Assembly (NCBI RefSeq): GCF_033097365.1
Contig: NZ_AP028461.1
Location: 868,001-932,000 of the forward strand
Direction of reading: 5' to 3'
Length of the DNA: 64,000 bases
From: Actinoplanes sichuanensis
GTDB taxonomy: Bacteria > Actinomycetota > Actinomycetes > Mycobacteriales > Micromonosporaceae
Each line of letters starts with the position of its first letter. Within the stretch, counting starts at the first letter, position 1. Shown here one piece after another: positions 40,904-49,507 of this stretch. Both the position numbers and the translations under genes were made by a program. The notes beneath the pieces were generated by a model that was not told the DNA's origin, made no database searches, and saw only the letters and a program-made list of their open reading frames with translations.

Positions 40904-43648
40904 GTGCCCTCTCTGCACGGCCGGGAGGCCCTGCTCACGGCCATCGACGCCAGGCTTTCCGCCGGCGGCGGGGTCGTTCTGCAGGGCCCGCCCGGCATCG
41001 GCCGCACCGCCCTGCTCGACGCCGTCGCCGACCAGGCCGCGGCGCGCGGGGAACTGGTCCTCCGGCTGCGCCCGGCCCGCGGCGAGCGCGTCCTGGCCTA
41101 CGCCGGGGTCGCCGACCTGCTCCGCCAGGTCCCGCCCGAGGCGATCGCCGCCCTGGCCCCCGCGCCACGGCACTCGCTCGCCGCGCTGCGACAGGGCCGG
41201 CCGTCCCGCACCGGTGTGCCGGCCCTGGCCCGGCGGCTCGTCCTGCCCGAGCTGCTCGCCCACTGCGCGCGGCCCGGCCCGGTGCTGATCGTCCTCGACG
41301 ACGCCCAGTGGCTCGACCCCGAGTCGGCCGAGCTGATCAGCTTCGCCATGCGACGACGACCGGGCGCCCGGGTCCGGATGCTCGCCGCCGAGCGCCGCCC
41401 CGGCCCGTCCCGCGCCATCCGGCTCTGCCCGGCCCCGGCGATCGAACTGGCCGTCCCGCCGCTGTCGCCGGACGACCTGACCGCCCTGCTCGAATCGCGG
41501 GGGCTGCCCTGCCGTACGGCCAGCCAGCTGCACCGGGCCAGCGGCGGCAACCCGTTCCTCGCCCTGGAACTGGGCGGCGCCGTCGCCCGCGGACCGTCCT
41601 GGCGACCGGCCCCCCTGCCCGAGACGGTCCGCGAGATGGCCCGCGAACGTCTCGCCCTGATGCCCGCCGACGTGGCCGAGACCCTGCTCACCGCGGCACT
41701 GGCGACCGAGCCGACGATCGGGCTGATGCTGCGCGCCGGCCGCGACGACGCCGCCCGTGAGCTGCGGGTCGCCGTCGCCGCCGGGGTGGTCGAGGTGTCC
41801 GGGGAGCGGATCCGGTTCACGCCGCCGATGCTCGCCCAGGTGCTCGCCGAGGAGACACCGGCGGCCGACCGGAGTCGCGTTCACGCCGAGCTCGCCGCGG
41901 CCGCGTACGACCCGATCGAAGCCCTTCGCCAGCAGGCGCTGCGGACCGCCCGCCCGGACGCCGCGGTGGCCGCCGATCTCGCCGCCGCGGCCGATCGCTG
42001 CGCGCAGCGCGGCGCCGAACGCACCGCCGCCGAGCTGTACCTGCTGGCTGCCGACCGCTGCCCGCCGGAGAGGTCCGCCGACCGCCTGGACTGGCTGGTC
42101 ACCGCCGCCCGCACGGCCATCACCGGTGGCTCACCGGCGCTGGCCGGCCGGGCCGCCGAAGCCGTCCTGGTCGCCGACGCGCCCGCCGGCCACCGGGTGC
42201 GGGCCCGGCTGGTGCTGCTCGACCTGGCCGGTCAGGCACTCGCCGAGATGGGCGAGACGTTCGCCGCCGCGCTCGCCGAGGCGGGCGACGACCCGGTGCT
42301 CGCGGCGCCGGTCCGGCTGCGGCTGACCTGGGCCGCGTTCCTGGTCGGCGACCTGGACGGCGGTGCCGACGAGGCTCGCCGCGCCGAGGAGGCCGCCCGG
42401 CTCAGCGGTGATCTCACCATCGAGGCGATGGCGTTGACCATGCAGGCGCAGCTCCAGCGGGTCCGAGGTGAGGACCGCTGGCAGGACACCCTGGACCGGG
42501 CGCTGGCGCTGCCCGCTCCGCCGGCGCCGGACTGGCTGCACTACGGCCCGCACTACATGGCCGCCCGGTTCGCGCTCTTCGACGACCGGCTCGACGAGGC
42601 CCGCGCGGAGCTGCTGCGGTTGCTCGCGGTCGCCGAACACGACCGGGTCGGCGAGGCCCGGGTCGAGGTGCTGCGCAGCCTCTCCGAGGTGGCCACCAGG
42701 GCGGGGCGGTGCCAGGAGGCTCTGCGGTACGCCCACCGCGCGGTCCGGGCGGCGCAGGAGGCGGGCCTCAGTCCCGGGCCGACCTGGTACACCGCGGCGG
42801 TCGCCGAACTGGCGGGCGGCAGCCTGGACGCGGCCGCCGGATTCGCCCGGCGCGGCATCAGGTCGTCGCAGCAGGAGGGCGACAGTCTGTATCTGCGTCG
42901 GCTGCTGCACGCCCTCGGCCAGGCACAGGTCCGGGCCGGTGACACCCGGGCCGGGGTGGTCACCCTGCGGCAGCTGCGCGACCAGGAGGCGGAGGCGGGC
43001 AGCTCGGACCCGATGATCGTGCGGTGGCGCGCCGACCTCGCCGCGGCGCTCGCGTCCCTCGGTGAACACGCCGAGGCGGCGACCACGTTGGCGCTGGCCA
43101 AGGCGGCCGCCGAGCGGCTGGGCAGCACGCCGGCGCTCAGTGGTTATCTGCACCGGGCCGCGGCGATCGTCAACTCCGAATCCGGGCAGGCCGACACCGC
43201 CGCCGATCTGGCCAACGCGGCGGCCCGGCACTTCGAGCTGCTCCGGCAGCCCGTCGAACAGGCCCACGCCCTGCTGGTGGTGGCCGGTGCCGAACGCCGG
43301 CGGCGACGCTACGCGGCCGCCCGGCAGGCGATCGGAGAGGCTTCGACCCTGTTTCGTACGGCCGAAGCCCGCCCATGGCTACTCGAGGCGGAGCGGGCGC
43401 TGGCGCGTACCGAAGGCACCCCCGACCAGGGCCTGACGTCGACCGAACTGCGGATCGCCGGGATGGTCCGGGACGGCGCCAGTAACCGGGAGATCGCCAC
43501 CCGCCTGTACCTGAGCGTCAAGACCGTCGAGGCCACGCTGACCCGGGTTTACCGCAAGCTGGGTGTTCGCTCCCGGACCCAGCTGCTGTCGGCCCTACCG
43601 GTCGGTGCCCCGGCTATTCCCGTGGGCGAGATCACCAACCCGTCCTGA
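40904..43648 (+). CDS. LAL-type LuxR-family transcriptional regulator
   Basis: 914 residues. The N-terminal ATPase has LQGPPGIGRTALLDAV in the Walker A position near residue 30 (Arg in place of Lys, as in the other LAL protein here) and VLIVLDDAQWLDPESAEL as Walker B. The middle is a helical TPR-like array. The C-terminal LuxR helix-turn-helix is LTSTELRIAGMVRDGASNRE, then SVKTVEATLTRVYRKLGV. GTG 40904 follows GGGGGTGAG with good spacing and opens VPSLHGREALL; the frame is open to 40850 but that would prepend a non-family tail. It lies after the export operon on the same strand with an 88-bp gap, so it might regulate it, but there is no direct evidence. Confidence 0.88.
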   Translation: MPSLHGREALLTAIDARLSAGGGVVLQGPPGIGRTALLDAVADQAAARGELVLRLRPARGERVLAYAGVADLLRQVPPEAIAALAPAPRHSLAALRQGRPSRTGVPALARRLVLPELLAHCARPGPVLIVLDDAQWLDPESAELISFAMRRRPGARVRMLAAERRPGPSRAIRLCPAPAIELAVPPLSPDDLTALLESRGLPCRTASQLHRASGGNPFLALELGGAVARGPSWRPAPLPETVREMARERLALMPADVAETLLTAALATEPTIGLMLRAGRDDAARELRVAVAAGVVEVSGERIRFTPPMLAQVLAEETPAADRSRVHAELAAAAYDPIEALRQQALRTARPDAAVAADLAAAADRCAQRGAERTAAELYLLAADRCPPERSADRLDWLVTAARTAITGGSPALAGRAAEAVLVADAPAGHRVRARLVLLDLAGQALAEMGETFAAALAEAGDDPVLAAPVRLRLTWAAFLVGDLDGGADEARRAEEAARLSGDLTIEAMALTMQAQLQRVRGEDRWQDTLDRALALPAPPAPDWLHYGPHYMAARFALFDDRLDEARAELLRLLAVAEHDRVGEARVEVLRSLSEVATRAGRCQEALRYAHRAVRAAQEAGLSPGPTWYTAAVAELAGGSLDAAAGFARRGIRSSQQEGDSLYLRRLLHALGQAQVRAGDTRAGVVTLRQLRDQEAEAGSSDPMIVRWRADLAAALASLGEHAEAATTLALAKAAAERLGSTPALSGYLHRAAAIVNSESGQADTAADLANAAARHFELLRQPVEQAHALLVVAGAERRRRRYAAARQAIGEASTLFRTAEARPWLLEAERALARTEGTPDQGLTSTELRIAGMVRDGASNREIATRLYLSVKTVEATLTRVYRKLGVRSRTQLLSALPVGAPAIPVGEITNPS

Positions 43649-43809
43649 CCAGCGGATCCACAACGCACAGTGACACGGGTTACCGGAATCCGGTGGTGGC
43701 GATCACTTTTCGCACGGGAGTTTTACCTGGTGGATTTGGGGATGACGCACGGCTGGGAGATCGTAGAACACGTCAGAGTCCCCGTCACTATCCGTCGAGG
43801 AGTCTCGCC

Positions 43810-44046
43810 GTGAAGTTCCTTCGTGATGCCCGTACCGCCGTCGTCGACCGTCTCGCCGAGCGCCGCGCCCACCGCCGCCTGAGCGACGAGCTGGCCGCCT
43901 TCCGCACCGCCGCGGAACGCAGCGAGCTCGACATGATGCTCGGCCGGCACAGCGCCGCCGAGACCGCCGAGATCGACGCCATCCTGAGCCGCCAGGACGC
44001 CACCCGCCGCTACAGCGAGTCGCTGCACAGCGCGTACCGCGGCTGA
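43810..44046 (+). CDS. small charged conserved-type protein
   Basis: 78 residues, very rich in Arg, Ala and Glu: KFLRDARTAVVDRLAERRAH, then ELAAFRTAAERSELDMMLGR, then AETAEIDAILSRQDATRRYS. It is predicted to be two or three amphipathic helices. GTG 43810 is preceded by GAGGAG 9 nt upstream, a good ribosome site. The codon usage is typical of real genes here (third-position G/C almost throughout). No known domain. A terminator hairpin follows. Function unknown. Confidence 0.65.
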   Translation: MKFLRDARTAVVDRLAERRAHRRLSDELAAFRTAAERSELDMMLGRHSAAETAEIDAILSRQDATRRYSESLHSAYRG

Positions 44047-44091
44047 TCCGCCGACTCGGCCGACCCGGACCGTCCCCGGGTGCGGCCTCTT

Positions 44092-44130
44092 CGGAAACCC
44101 CGGTGTGCGGTTCGTGCACCGGGGTTTCCG
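44092..44130. terminator. bidirectional 14-bp hairpin between convergent genes
   Basis: CGGAAACCCCGGTG (44092-44105) and its exact complement (44117-44130) with an 11-nt loop. It lies 45 bp after the small gene's stop and 5 bp before the endonuclease stop, so it can serve both strands. Confidence 0.78.
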
Positions 44131-44135
44131 CGCTC

Positions 44136-44933
44136 TCAGAAGATCGAGTCGACCCACTCCGGGTGGTCGATGAACGGGTTCCGGTTGTGCTGGTACCGCT
44201 CGAAGATGATCTCGTTGCGGCGCCGCTCGGACGCATCCACCGGATCCCGGTCGTGCCACACCTTCAACACCGAGAGCCGACCCAGCTCCGGCTTCTTGTT
44301 GTCGCGGACGACGGATTCGGAGACCTCCAGGTCCTTGCGCCGATCCTCATACCGCACGGCCATGTAGAAGACCATCCGTGCGACATCACCCTTGACCGCG
44401 TCCCGCGGCTCCCAGGAGTCACCGTCGACCCGGTTACCGGGTGCCTTGTCGTAGGGCTTGTCGCTGACGTCGAAGTCTTTGTTGCCGCGGTCTCCGTTCA
44501 CCTCGGGATCCTCCGGCCGCAGATGATGCAGGTCGGTGCCGGGGCCGGGATTGGTGGTGAGGTTGCCGTGTGACTGTGGCCAGACGTGTTCACGGTTCCA
44601 CTGGCCCTTACCGCCGCCGTTGCGACTCTTGGAACGGCTGAATCCCGAATAGAACAGCATCACGTCGGCCCGGTTGCCCGGGTCCTCGTCGGTCACCCTG
44701 AGGGCGTCCCACACCTGGTGGTACGTGATGGTCGTCGCCCCCGTCGAGATGATGCCGTGCAGGGCGTCCTTCAGGCGTTCGCCGGACAGGCCGCGCGCCG
44801 CGTCGTAGTAGTCGGCGTCCGCGGCCACGGCCGGTGCGGCGACCGGGGTCGAGGCCAGGGCGAGCACCCCGGCGGCGAGCACCGTCAGCACGCGGCGCGG
44901 CGAGGTCGAATTGGGCACCAGCACTCCGTTCAC
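44136..44933 (-). CDS. secreted endonuclease I family nuclease (NucM/EndA-like)
   Basis: 265 residues. A signal peptide (RRVLTVLAAGVLALASTPVA, cleavage near AVAA) precedes the mature nuclease. The HNH-like metal site is seen in GQWNREHVWPQSHGNL (residues about 118-133: N-R-E-H-V-W-P-x-S) with LHHLRPED nearby, the hallmark of PF04231 nucleases such as Bsn of Bacillus and DNase I-like EndA. PRDAVKGDVARMVFYMAVRY is the second conserved block. It should degrade extracellular DNA and RNA for nutrients. GTG 44933 is the listed start; GTG at about 44921 with GGAG just upstream is an alternative and keeps the signal peptide. Confidence 0.9.
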   Translation of the reverse strand: MNGVLVPNSTSPRRVLTVLAAGVLALASTPVAAPAVAADADYYDAARGLSGERLKDALHGIISTGATTITYHQVWDALRVTDEDPGNRADVMLFYSGFSRSKSRNGGGKGQWNREHVWPQSHGNLTTNPGPGTDLHHLRPEDPEVNGDRGNKDFDVSDKPYDKAPGNRVDGDSWEPRDAVKGDVARMVFYMAVRYEDRRKDLEVSESVVRDNKKPELGRLSVLKVWHDRDPVDASERRRNEIIFERYQHNRNPFIDHPEWVDSIF

Positions 44934-45022
44934 CCGGGAATATCAGCGTGCCGAGCGTAGAAAGCCCAGCCGCTCCAACCCGTCGGAAACGCCGGGCCGC
45001 TCCCTCGAACGGGCGTACCGCG

Positions 45023-45028
45023 TACGGT
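45023..45028 (+). promoter_or_regulatory. -10 element of a leaderless promoter
   Basis: TACGGT ends 6 nt before ATG 45035 and no Shine-Dalgarno sequence is present. Confidence 0.4.
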
Positions 45029-45034
45029 CTCGTC

Positions 45035-45877
45035 ATGACCTTCTCGATCGTCGCCCGTTCCGCGGACGGGACCGTGCACGGCGTGGCCGTGGCCAGCAAG
45101 TTCCTCGGTGTCGGTGCGGCTGTCCCGGCCGCTCTGGCCGACGTCGGCGCGGTGGCCACCCAGTCGTACGCGAACCTCGCCTACCGTCCGCAGGCCCTCA
45201 CGCTGCTCGGCACCGGGGTGACCGCGACCGGCACGGTCCAGGCGCTGACCGCCGGCGACGGTGGACCGGTCACGCACCGGCAGGTCGGGGTGGTCGGCGT
45301 CGAGGGGCCGGGTGCCACGTTCACCGGCGATCAGTGTCATCCGTGGGCCGGTGGGGTCGCCGGGGACGGTTACGCGATCCAGGGCAACATGCTGGCCGGT
45401 CCCGACGTGGTCGGCGACATGGAGGCCACCTGGCTGGCCGGTGCCGGTCAGCCGCGGCTGCCGTTCCGGCTGCTCGACGCGCTGCGCGCCGGGGACCTGG
45501 CCGGCGGCGACCGGCGCGGGCGGCAGAGCGCCGCGCTGCTGGTCGTGGCGAAGGGCATGGGGTACGGCGGGACCAGCGACGTTCTGGTCGACCTCCGGGT
45601 CGACGACCACCCGGACCCGGTCACCGAACTGGCCCGCCTGCTGGAGTTGCACACCCTCTACTTCGAGCGCCCCGACCCGGCCACGCTGATCCCGCTGTCC
45701 GGTGACGTCGCCGACGAGGTCCGCACCAGGCTCGCGAAGGCCGGCCACACCGCCGACGACCTGGACGAGGCGCTGGCGAGCTGGGCCGGTGTCGAGAACC
45801 TGGAGGAGCGGATCGTGGCGGGCGCCATCGACCCGCTGGTGCTGGCCCAGCTACGGGCGGCGGCTCAGGCCGGGTGA
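45035..45877 (+). CDS. DUF1028 Ntn-hydrolase-like protein
   Basis: 280 residues. The opening TFSIVARSADGTVHGVAVAS and KFLGVGAAVPAALADVGAVATQSYANLAY are the family signature: after Met removal, the small N-terminal residues of the beta-sandwich correspond to the active site of the Ntn hydrolases. GYAIQGNMLAGPDVVGDMEATW and GDRRGRQSAALLVVAKGMGY follow. The C-terminal 60 residues are helical. DUF1028 proteins have been associated with peptidoglycan or uric-acid-related hydrolysis, but the reaction is unproven. It overlaps the convergent membrane protein gene by 13 bp. Confidence 0.85.
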   Translation: MTFSIVARSADGTVHGVAVASKFLGVGAAVPAALADVGAVATQSYANLAYRPQALTLLGTGVTATGTVQALTAGDGGPVTHRQVGVVGVEGPGATFTGDQCHPWAGGVAGDGYAIQGNMLAGPDVVGDMEATWLAGAGQPRLPFRLLDALRAGDLAGGDRRGRQSAALLVVAKGMGYGGTSDVLVDLRVDDHPDPVTELARLLELHTLYFERPDPATLIPLSGDVADEVRTRLAKAGHTADDLDEALASWAGVENLEERIVAGAIDPLVLAQLRAAAQAG

Positions 45878-46233
45878 CCGCGGCGGTTCCGGACACCGAC
45901 CAGGACGGCCGACACGAGCGCGGTCGCCAGGGCCAGGCCGATCAGCAGCATCGTGGTGCCGACGGCATAGAGGCCGGTCGTGTCCAGGCCGGCCGCGTTG
46001 CGGGTCCAGGCGGCGGTGAACCCGAGGGTCACCGCCGCACACGCCAGGATCGGCCGGAGGCCGGCCAGCTCGGCGGCGACCAGCAGGACCAGCAGCGCGA
46101 CTCCGGCGGCGGCGACCTGCGACACCTCGTAGGTGTTGCCCGGCCCGAGGCAGACGAGCCATGCCAGCACGGCCAGGCCCGCGACCAGGACGGTGGCCAG
46201 GGCCTGAAAAATGAATCCACGTTTAGCTGACAT
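45865..46233 (-). CDS. four-helix membrane protein of unknown function
   Basis: 122 residues with four hydrophobic helices: ALATVLVAGLAVLAWLVCLG, SQVAAAGVALLVLLVAAELA, ILACAAVTLGFTAAWTRNAA and GTTMLLIGLALATALVSAVL. Basic residues at both ends (MSAKRGF, VRNRRGHPA) put both termini inside. There is no recognised motif. Its 3' end overlaps that of the DUF1028 gene by 13 bp on the opposite strand. The adjacent 46282 gene is divergent. Function unknown. Confidence 0.65.
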   Translation of the reverse strand: MSAKRGFIFQALATVLVAGLAVLAWLVCLGPGNTYEVSQVAAAGVALLVLLVAAELAGLRPILACAAVTLGFTAAWTRNAAGLDTTGLYAVGTTMLLIGLALATALVSAVLVGVRNRRGHPA

Positions 46234-46281
46234 GGACGTGACCTTAGGTCATGCAGTCACGCCGGAGAATTTCCGGGCGAG

Positions 46282-46578
46282 GTGTCGACCGGGCCCGTGG
46301 AGGAGTGCGTCGAGTGGTTCAAGCGCTGCCTGGTCCGGACGAAGGGCGGCGAGCCGACGAACATCGAGATCCGGCGGCAGTACACCGCCGAGGATTTCGG
46401 TGAGCAGCTCACCGGCGAGCAGCGGGCGGCGGTGGCGAGACGTGAGGAGAGCGCCGACCCGGCGTACCGGCCGTTCGCGGTGCAGCAGGGCGCCGAGCTC
46501 GCGGCCCGGCTGACCCCGCGCGAGCCCGAGGTGCACGGCCTGGCCGCCGCGATGATCGACATCGACAGGCCTGCCTAG
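46282..46578 (+). CDS. hypothetical soluble protein
   Basis: 98 residues from GTG 46282: opening STGPVEECVEWFKRCLVRTK with two Cys, then GEPTNIEIRRQYTAEDFGEQ and a charged helical part ending AAMIDIDRPA. The composition is balanced and third codon positions are G/C-rich, unlike a shadow frame; the antisense frame reads as Arg/Leu-rich nonsense. No known domain. It lies 41 bp upstream of a lipoprotein gene on the same strand. Function unknown. Confidence 0.5.
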   Translation: MSTGPVEECVEWFKRCLVRTKGGEPTNIEIRRQYTAEDFGEQLTGEQRAAVARREESADPAYRPFAVQQGAELAARLTPREPEVHGLAAAMIDIDRPA

Positions 46579-46619
46579 GCTGTCGGTGTGCTCTCGGCTA
46601 TGACGATCGGGAGGAACCG

Positions 46620-47204
46620 ATGCGTTGGTCAGCGAGTCTCCTCGTACCCCTGATGCTGTTGTCGGGTTGTAGTTTCGGTATCGAGGTCGGTTATTCGGCG
46701 CCCGAGACGGATCCGCCCGCCCAGTCCGGGAATCGTCTGCCCGGCCCGTGGCAGGAGTCGGACTGCATCGCGCCGTTCGGCGGCGGTTGGGTCAAGGTCG
46801 CCTGCACCGACCCGGACGCTCAGGCGAGCGTCACGAAGGTCAGCCACGCCGAGGGCAACCAGCGGTTCACCCTGAAACCGGACTGCCCGCCCGGCACCGA
46901 CCAGGCGGTCAGCCTGCCCGGCCCCAGCTCACAGACCTACGTCTGCGCCCGCAACCTGAACCCGCCGCACCCCGGCGACCCGGGCATGGGCGGCGGCATC
47001 CTCGAGGTCGGTGACTGTCTGCACGGCGACGGCAAGAACGTCGGCGAGGTCCCGTGCGACGGCTCCGGCGACACCCCGAACTACAAGATCTTCCAGATCA
47101 GCGGGACCGGCTGCCCGGTCGCCCGCACCGACGAGGCGTTCAACCTGGGCTCGACCGTGCTCGGTGTCCCCGAGGGCGGCTACGCCTGCGCCGAGAAACT
47201 GTGA
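46620..47204 (+). CDS. Cys-rich lipoprotein with two repeated domains
   Basis: 194 residues. Lipobox LMLLSGC (Cys near 17) marks a membrane-anchored lipoprotein. The exported part has two similar units of about 70 residues: DCIAPFGGGWVKVACTDPDA with DCPPGTDQAVSLPG, and GDCLHGDGKNVGEVPCDGSG with TGCPVARTDEAFNLG, each with four Cys that probably form two disulfides. This layout resembles actinobacterial LppU/SCO-type lipoproteins of unknown function. A strong ribosome site GGGAGGAA lies before ATG 46620. The stop codon is part of the following terminator stem. Confidence 0.75.
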   Translation: MRWSASLLVPLMLLSGCSFGIEVGYSAPETDPPAQSGNRLPGPWQESDCIAPFGGGWVKVACTDPDAQASVTKVSHAEGNQRFTLKPDCPPGTDQAVSLPGPSSQTYVCARNLNPPHPGDPGMGGGILEVGDCLHGDGKNVGEVPCDGSGDTPNYKIFQISGTGCPVARTDEAFNLGSTVLGVPEGGYACAEKL

Positions 47205-47232
47205 TCCCGGCCCGTCGTCCGGGCCGGGATCA
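47202..47232. terminator. bidirectional terminator whose stem includes the stop codon
   Basis: TGATCCCGGCCCG (47202-47214) pairs perfectly with 47220-47232 over 13 bp with a 5-nt loop. The first three bases are the stop of the lipoprotein gene. The other end is 6 bp from the stop of the convergent E2 gene, so it serves both. Confidence 0.78.
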
Positions 47233-47237
47233 GCAGG

Positions 47238-48527
47238 TCACAGCCGTGCCAGCGCCGACGACGGGTCCTCCATCGCGTCGGCCACGGCACGCAGGAAACC
47301 GGCCGCCGCACCGCCGTCACACACCCGATGATCAAAAACAAAGGACAACTGTGCGATCTTTCGTACGGCCAGAGCACCGTCGATCACCCAGGGCCGGTCG
47401 ATGATCCGCCCGAGCCCGAGCATGGCCACCTGCGGATGGTTGATGATCGCCGCGCTGCCGTCGACTCGGAACGCGCCGTAGTTGTTCAGCGTGAACGTCC
47501 CCGCCGACAGTTCCGCCGGTGTCGACTCGCCGCGTAGCGCCCGGGCCGTCACGTCCCGGATCGCCGCGTCCAGGCTGGTCGCCGTCATCGTCTCCGCGCC
47601 GGTCACCGCGGGCACCACCAGGCCGCGAGGACTCTGCACCGCGATGCCGAGGTGGATCCGGTCGAGTTCGACGATCTCCTGCCGTTCGGTGTCGAGGCGC
47701 GCGTTGAACACCGGATACTCCCGCAGCGCGGCCACCGTGAACCGCGCGATGTACGCCAGCAGACCCGGTGCACCGGGTTTGCCCCGACCGCGTTCGCGTA
47801 GTTCCCAGAGGGCGGTCGCGTCGACGTCCACCCACACCGTGGCCTCGGGGATCTCGGCCCGGCTGCGGCTGAGCACGGCCGCCACCTGCTTCCGGAACCC
47901 GTTGAGCGCGACCCGCCGCTCCCCGTTGCCGGCCGTGGGCGTGACCATCGGGGCCTCGACGGTCCGCGGTGTCGTGGTAGACGCCGATTCGACGTCCTGG
48001 CGGGTGATGACGCCGTCCGGCCCGGTGCCGCGCAGCGCCGACAGGTCGACGCCGTTCTCCCGGGCCAGTCTCCGGACCAGTGGCGACGCGACCTTCGGGG
48101 CGGCCGGGCGGCTCGGCGGCTCGGGGGCGGAGGGCCGTGGATTACGGGGCCGACGGTGCCGGGCGGACGCGGCCGGGCCGGGTGTGGTCCCGTACCCGAT
48201 GAGGACGTTGCCCGATCCGGCCCGTTCCTCCTCGCGGTAGGTCTCCGCCGCGAGCGACGTCTCAGCCGGGGGAGCGACCGTGATCAGTGGCGCGCCGACG
48301 TCGAGGGTGGTGCCCTCGGCCGCGTGCCGGGTGGCGACCCGGCCGGCGTGCGGTGACGGAACCTCGACCATCGCCTTCGCGGTCTCCACCTCGACGATCG
48401 GCTGGTCCACGACGATGATGTCGCCCTCGGTGACGAGCCAGCGGACGATCTCCGCCTCGGTCAGTCCTTCGCCGAGGTCCGGCAGCACGAAGGTGCGAGT
48501 GTCGGTGGCCTTGCTCGGGGCGGTCAC
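47238..48527 (-). CDS. bkdC: branched-chain 2-oxoacid dehydrogenase E2 (dihydrolipoyl acyltransferase)
   Basis: 429 residues. The lipoyl domain starts TFVLPDLGEGLTEAEIVRWL and carries the lipoylated Lys51 in VETAKAMVEV. A Pro/Ala-rich linker follows, then the E3-binding domain (ASPLVRRLARENGVDLSALR, GTGPDGVITRQDV) and the catalytic domain with FDHRVCDGGAAAGFL near 400 (active His and Asp). It transfers the acyl group to CoA in the BCKDH or related complex. GTG 48527 overlaps the E1-beta stop by GTGA. The operon order E1a-E1b-E2 and the divergent Lrp regulator match bkdABC of streptomycetes; the E3 gene is elsewhere. Confidence 0.9.
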   Translation of the reverse strand: MTAPSKATDTRTFVLPDLGEGLTEAEIVRWLVTEGDIIVVDQPIVEVETAKAMVEVPSPHAGRVATRHAAEGTTLDVGAPLITVAPPAETSLAAETYREEERAGSGNVLIGYGTTPGPAASARHRRPRNPRPSAPEPPSRPAAPKVASPLVRRLARENGVDLSALRGTGPDGVITRQDVESASTTTPRTVEAPMVTPTAGNGERRVALNGFRKQVAAVLSRSRAEIPEATVWVDVDATALWELRERGRGKPGAPGLLAYIARFTVAALREYPVFNARLDTERQEIVELDRIHLGIAVQSPRGLVVPAVTGAETMTATSLDAAIRDVTARALRGESTPAELSAGTFTLNNYGAFRVDGSAAIINHPQVAMLGLGRIIDRPWVIDGALAVRKIAQLSFVFDHRVCDGGAAAGFLRAVADAMEDPSSALARL

Positions 48528-49507
48528 GCGTACTCCCACTGCAGTTCGTCGACGGCGTCGAGGATGCGGTCGACCGACGGGAGGTGGACGTGTTCCAGTT
48601 TCGGCGGCGGGTAGGGGATGTCGAAGCCGGTCACCCGCCGGATCGGGGCGTGCAGCGAATGGAAGCAGCGTTCCGTGACCCGAGCCACCACCTCCGACGA
48701 CACACTGGCGAACCCGGCCGCCTCGGCCACCACGACGGCCCGCCCGGTCGACCGGACCGCCGCGCACACCGTCTCGTCGTCGAACGGCACGATCGAGCGC
48801 AGGTCGACCACCTGCAGACTGCGGCCCTCCTGGGCGGCGGCTTCGGCGGCCTCCAGCGCCACCGGCACGGCCGGCCCGTAGGCGATCAGCGTGGCGTCGG
48901 TGCCCGGCCGGCGGATCACCGCCTTGCCGATCGGCGGCACCGGGGCGGTCAGATCCGCCTCGACCTTCGAGAAGTACAGCTTCTTCGGCTCCAGGAAGAC
49001 GACCGGGTCGGCGGATTCGATCGCTTCGCGGAGCAGTCGGTACGCGTCAGCCGGATCCGACGGAGCGATCACGTGCAGGCCCGGCGTGTGCGCGTAGTAG
49101 GCCTCGGACGAGTCGCAGTGATGCTCGACCCCGCCGATCCCACCGGCATACGGCACCCGGATGACCAGCGGCACCTCCACCCGGCCACGGGTCCGGTTGC
49201 GCATCTTCGCCGCGTGGCTGACCAGCTGCTCGAACGCCGGATACGCGAACGCGTCGAACTGCATCTCGACGACCGGGCGCATGCCGTTCATCGCCATCCC
49301 GATCGCCATCCCGAGGATCCCCGACTCGGCGAGCGGCGTGTCGAAGCAGCGCTGTTCCCCGAACTCGGCCGACAGCCCGTCGGTCACCCGGAACACCCCG
49401 CCGAGTGGGCCGACGTCCTCGCCGAACACGACGACCGACGGGTCGGCGCGCATCGCGTCCCGCATCGCCCGGTTCAGGGCGGTGGCCATGGTGAGTTTCT
49501 CCGGCAT
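48524..49507 (-). CDS. bkdB: branched-chain 2-oxoacid dehydrogenase E1 component, beta subunit
   Basis: 327 residues. TMATALNRAMRDAMRADPSV and VFGEDVGPLGGVFRVT are the opening of the E1-beta pyrimidine-binding domain; PLAESGILGMAIGMAMNGMR and EMQFDAFAYPAFEQLVSHAA, with PYAGGIGGVEHHCDSSEAYY (His for the phosphate/lipoyl site), follow. The C-terminal transketolase-like domain includes VVDLRSIVPFDDETV. It pairs with the alpha subunit to decarboxylate branched-chain 2-oxoacids with thiamine diphosphate, supplying isobutyryl- and isovaleryl-CoA for branched fatty acids. ATG 49507 shares its A with the E1-alpha stop (TGATG), indicating translational coupling. Confidence 0.92.
   Translation of the reverse strand: MPEKLTMATALNRAMRDAMRADPSVVVFGEDVGPLGGVFRVTDGLSAEFGEQRCFDTPLAESGILGMAIGMAMNGMRPVVEMQFDAFAYPAFEQLVSHAAKMRNRTRGRVEVPLVIRVPYAGGIGGVEHHCDSSEAYYAHTPGLHVIAPSDPADAYRLLREAIESADPVVFLEPKKLYFSKVEADLTAPVPPIGKAVIRRPGTDATLIAYGPAVPVALEAAEAAAQEGRSLQVVDLRSIVPFDDETVCAAVRSTGRAVVVAEAAGFASVSSEVVARVTERCFHSLHAPIRRVTGFDIPYPPPKLEHVHLPSVDRILDAVDELQWEYA

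Noticed and set aside
46249..46536. Minus-strand frame overlapping the 46282 gene
   Set aside because: Arg/Leu-rich, no ribosome site; the plus-strand frame has more normal composition.
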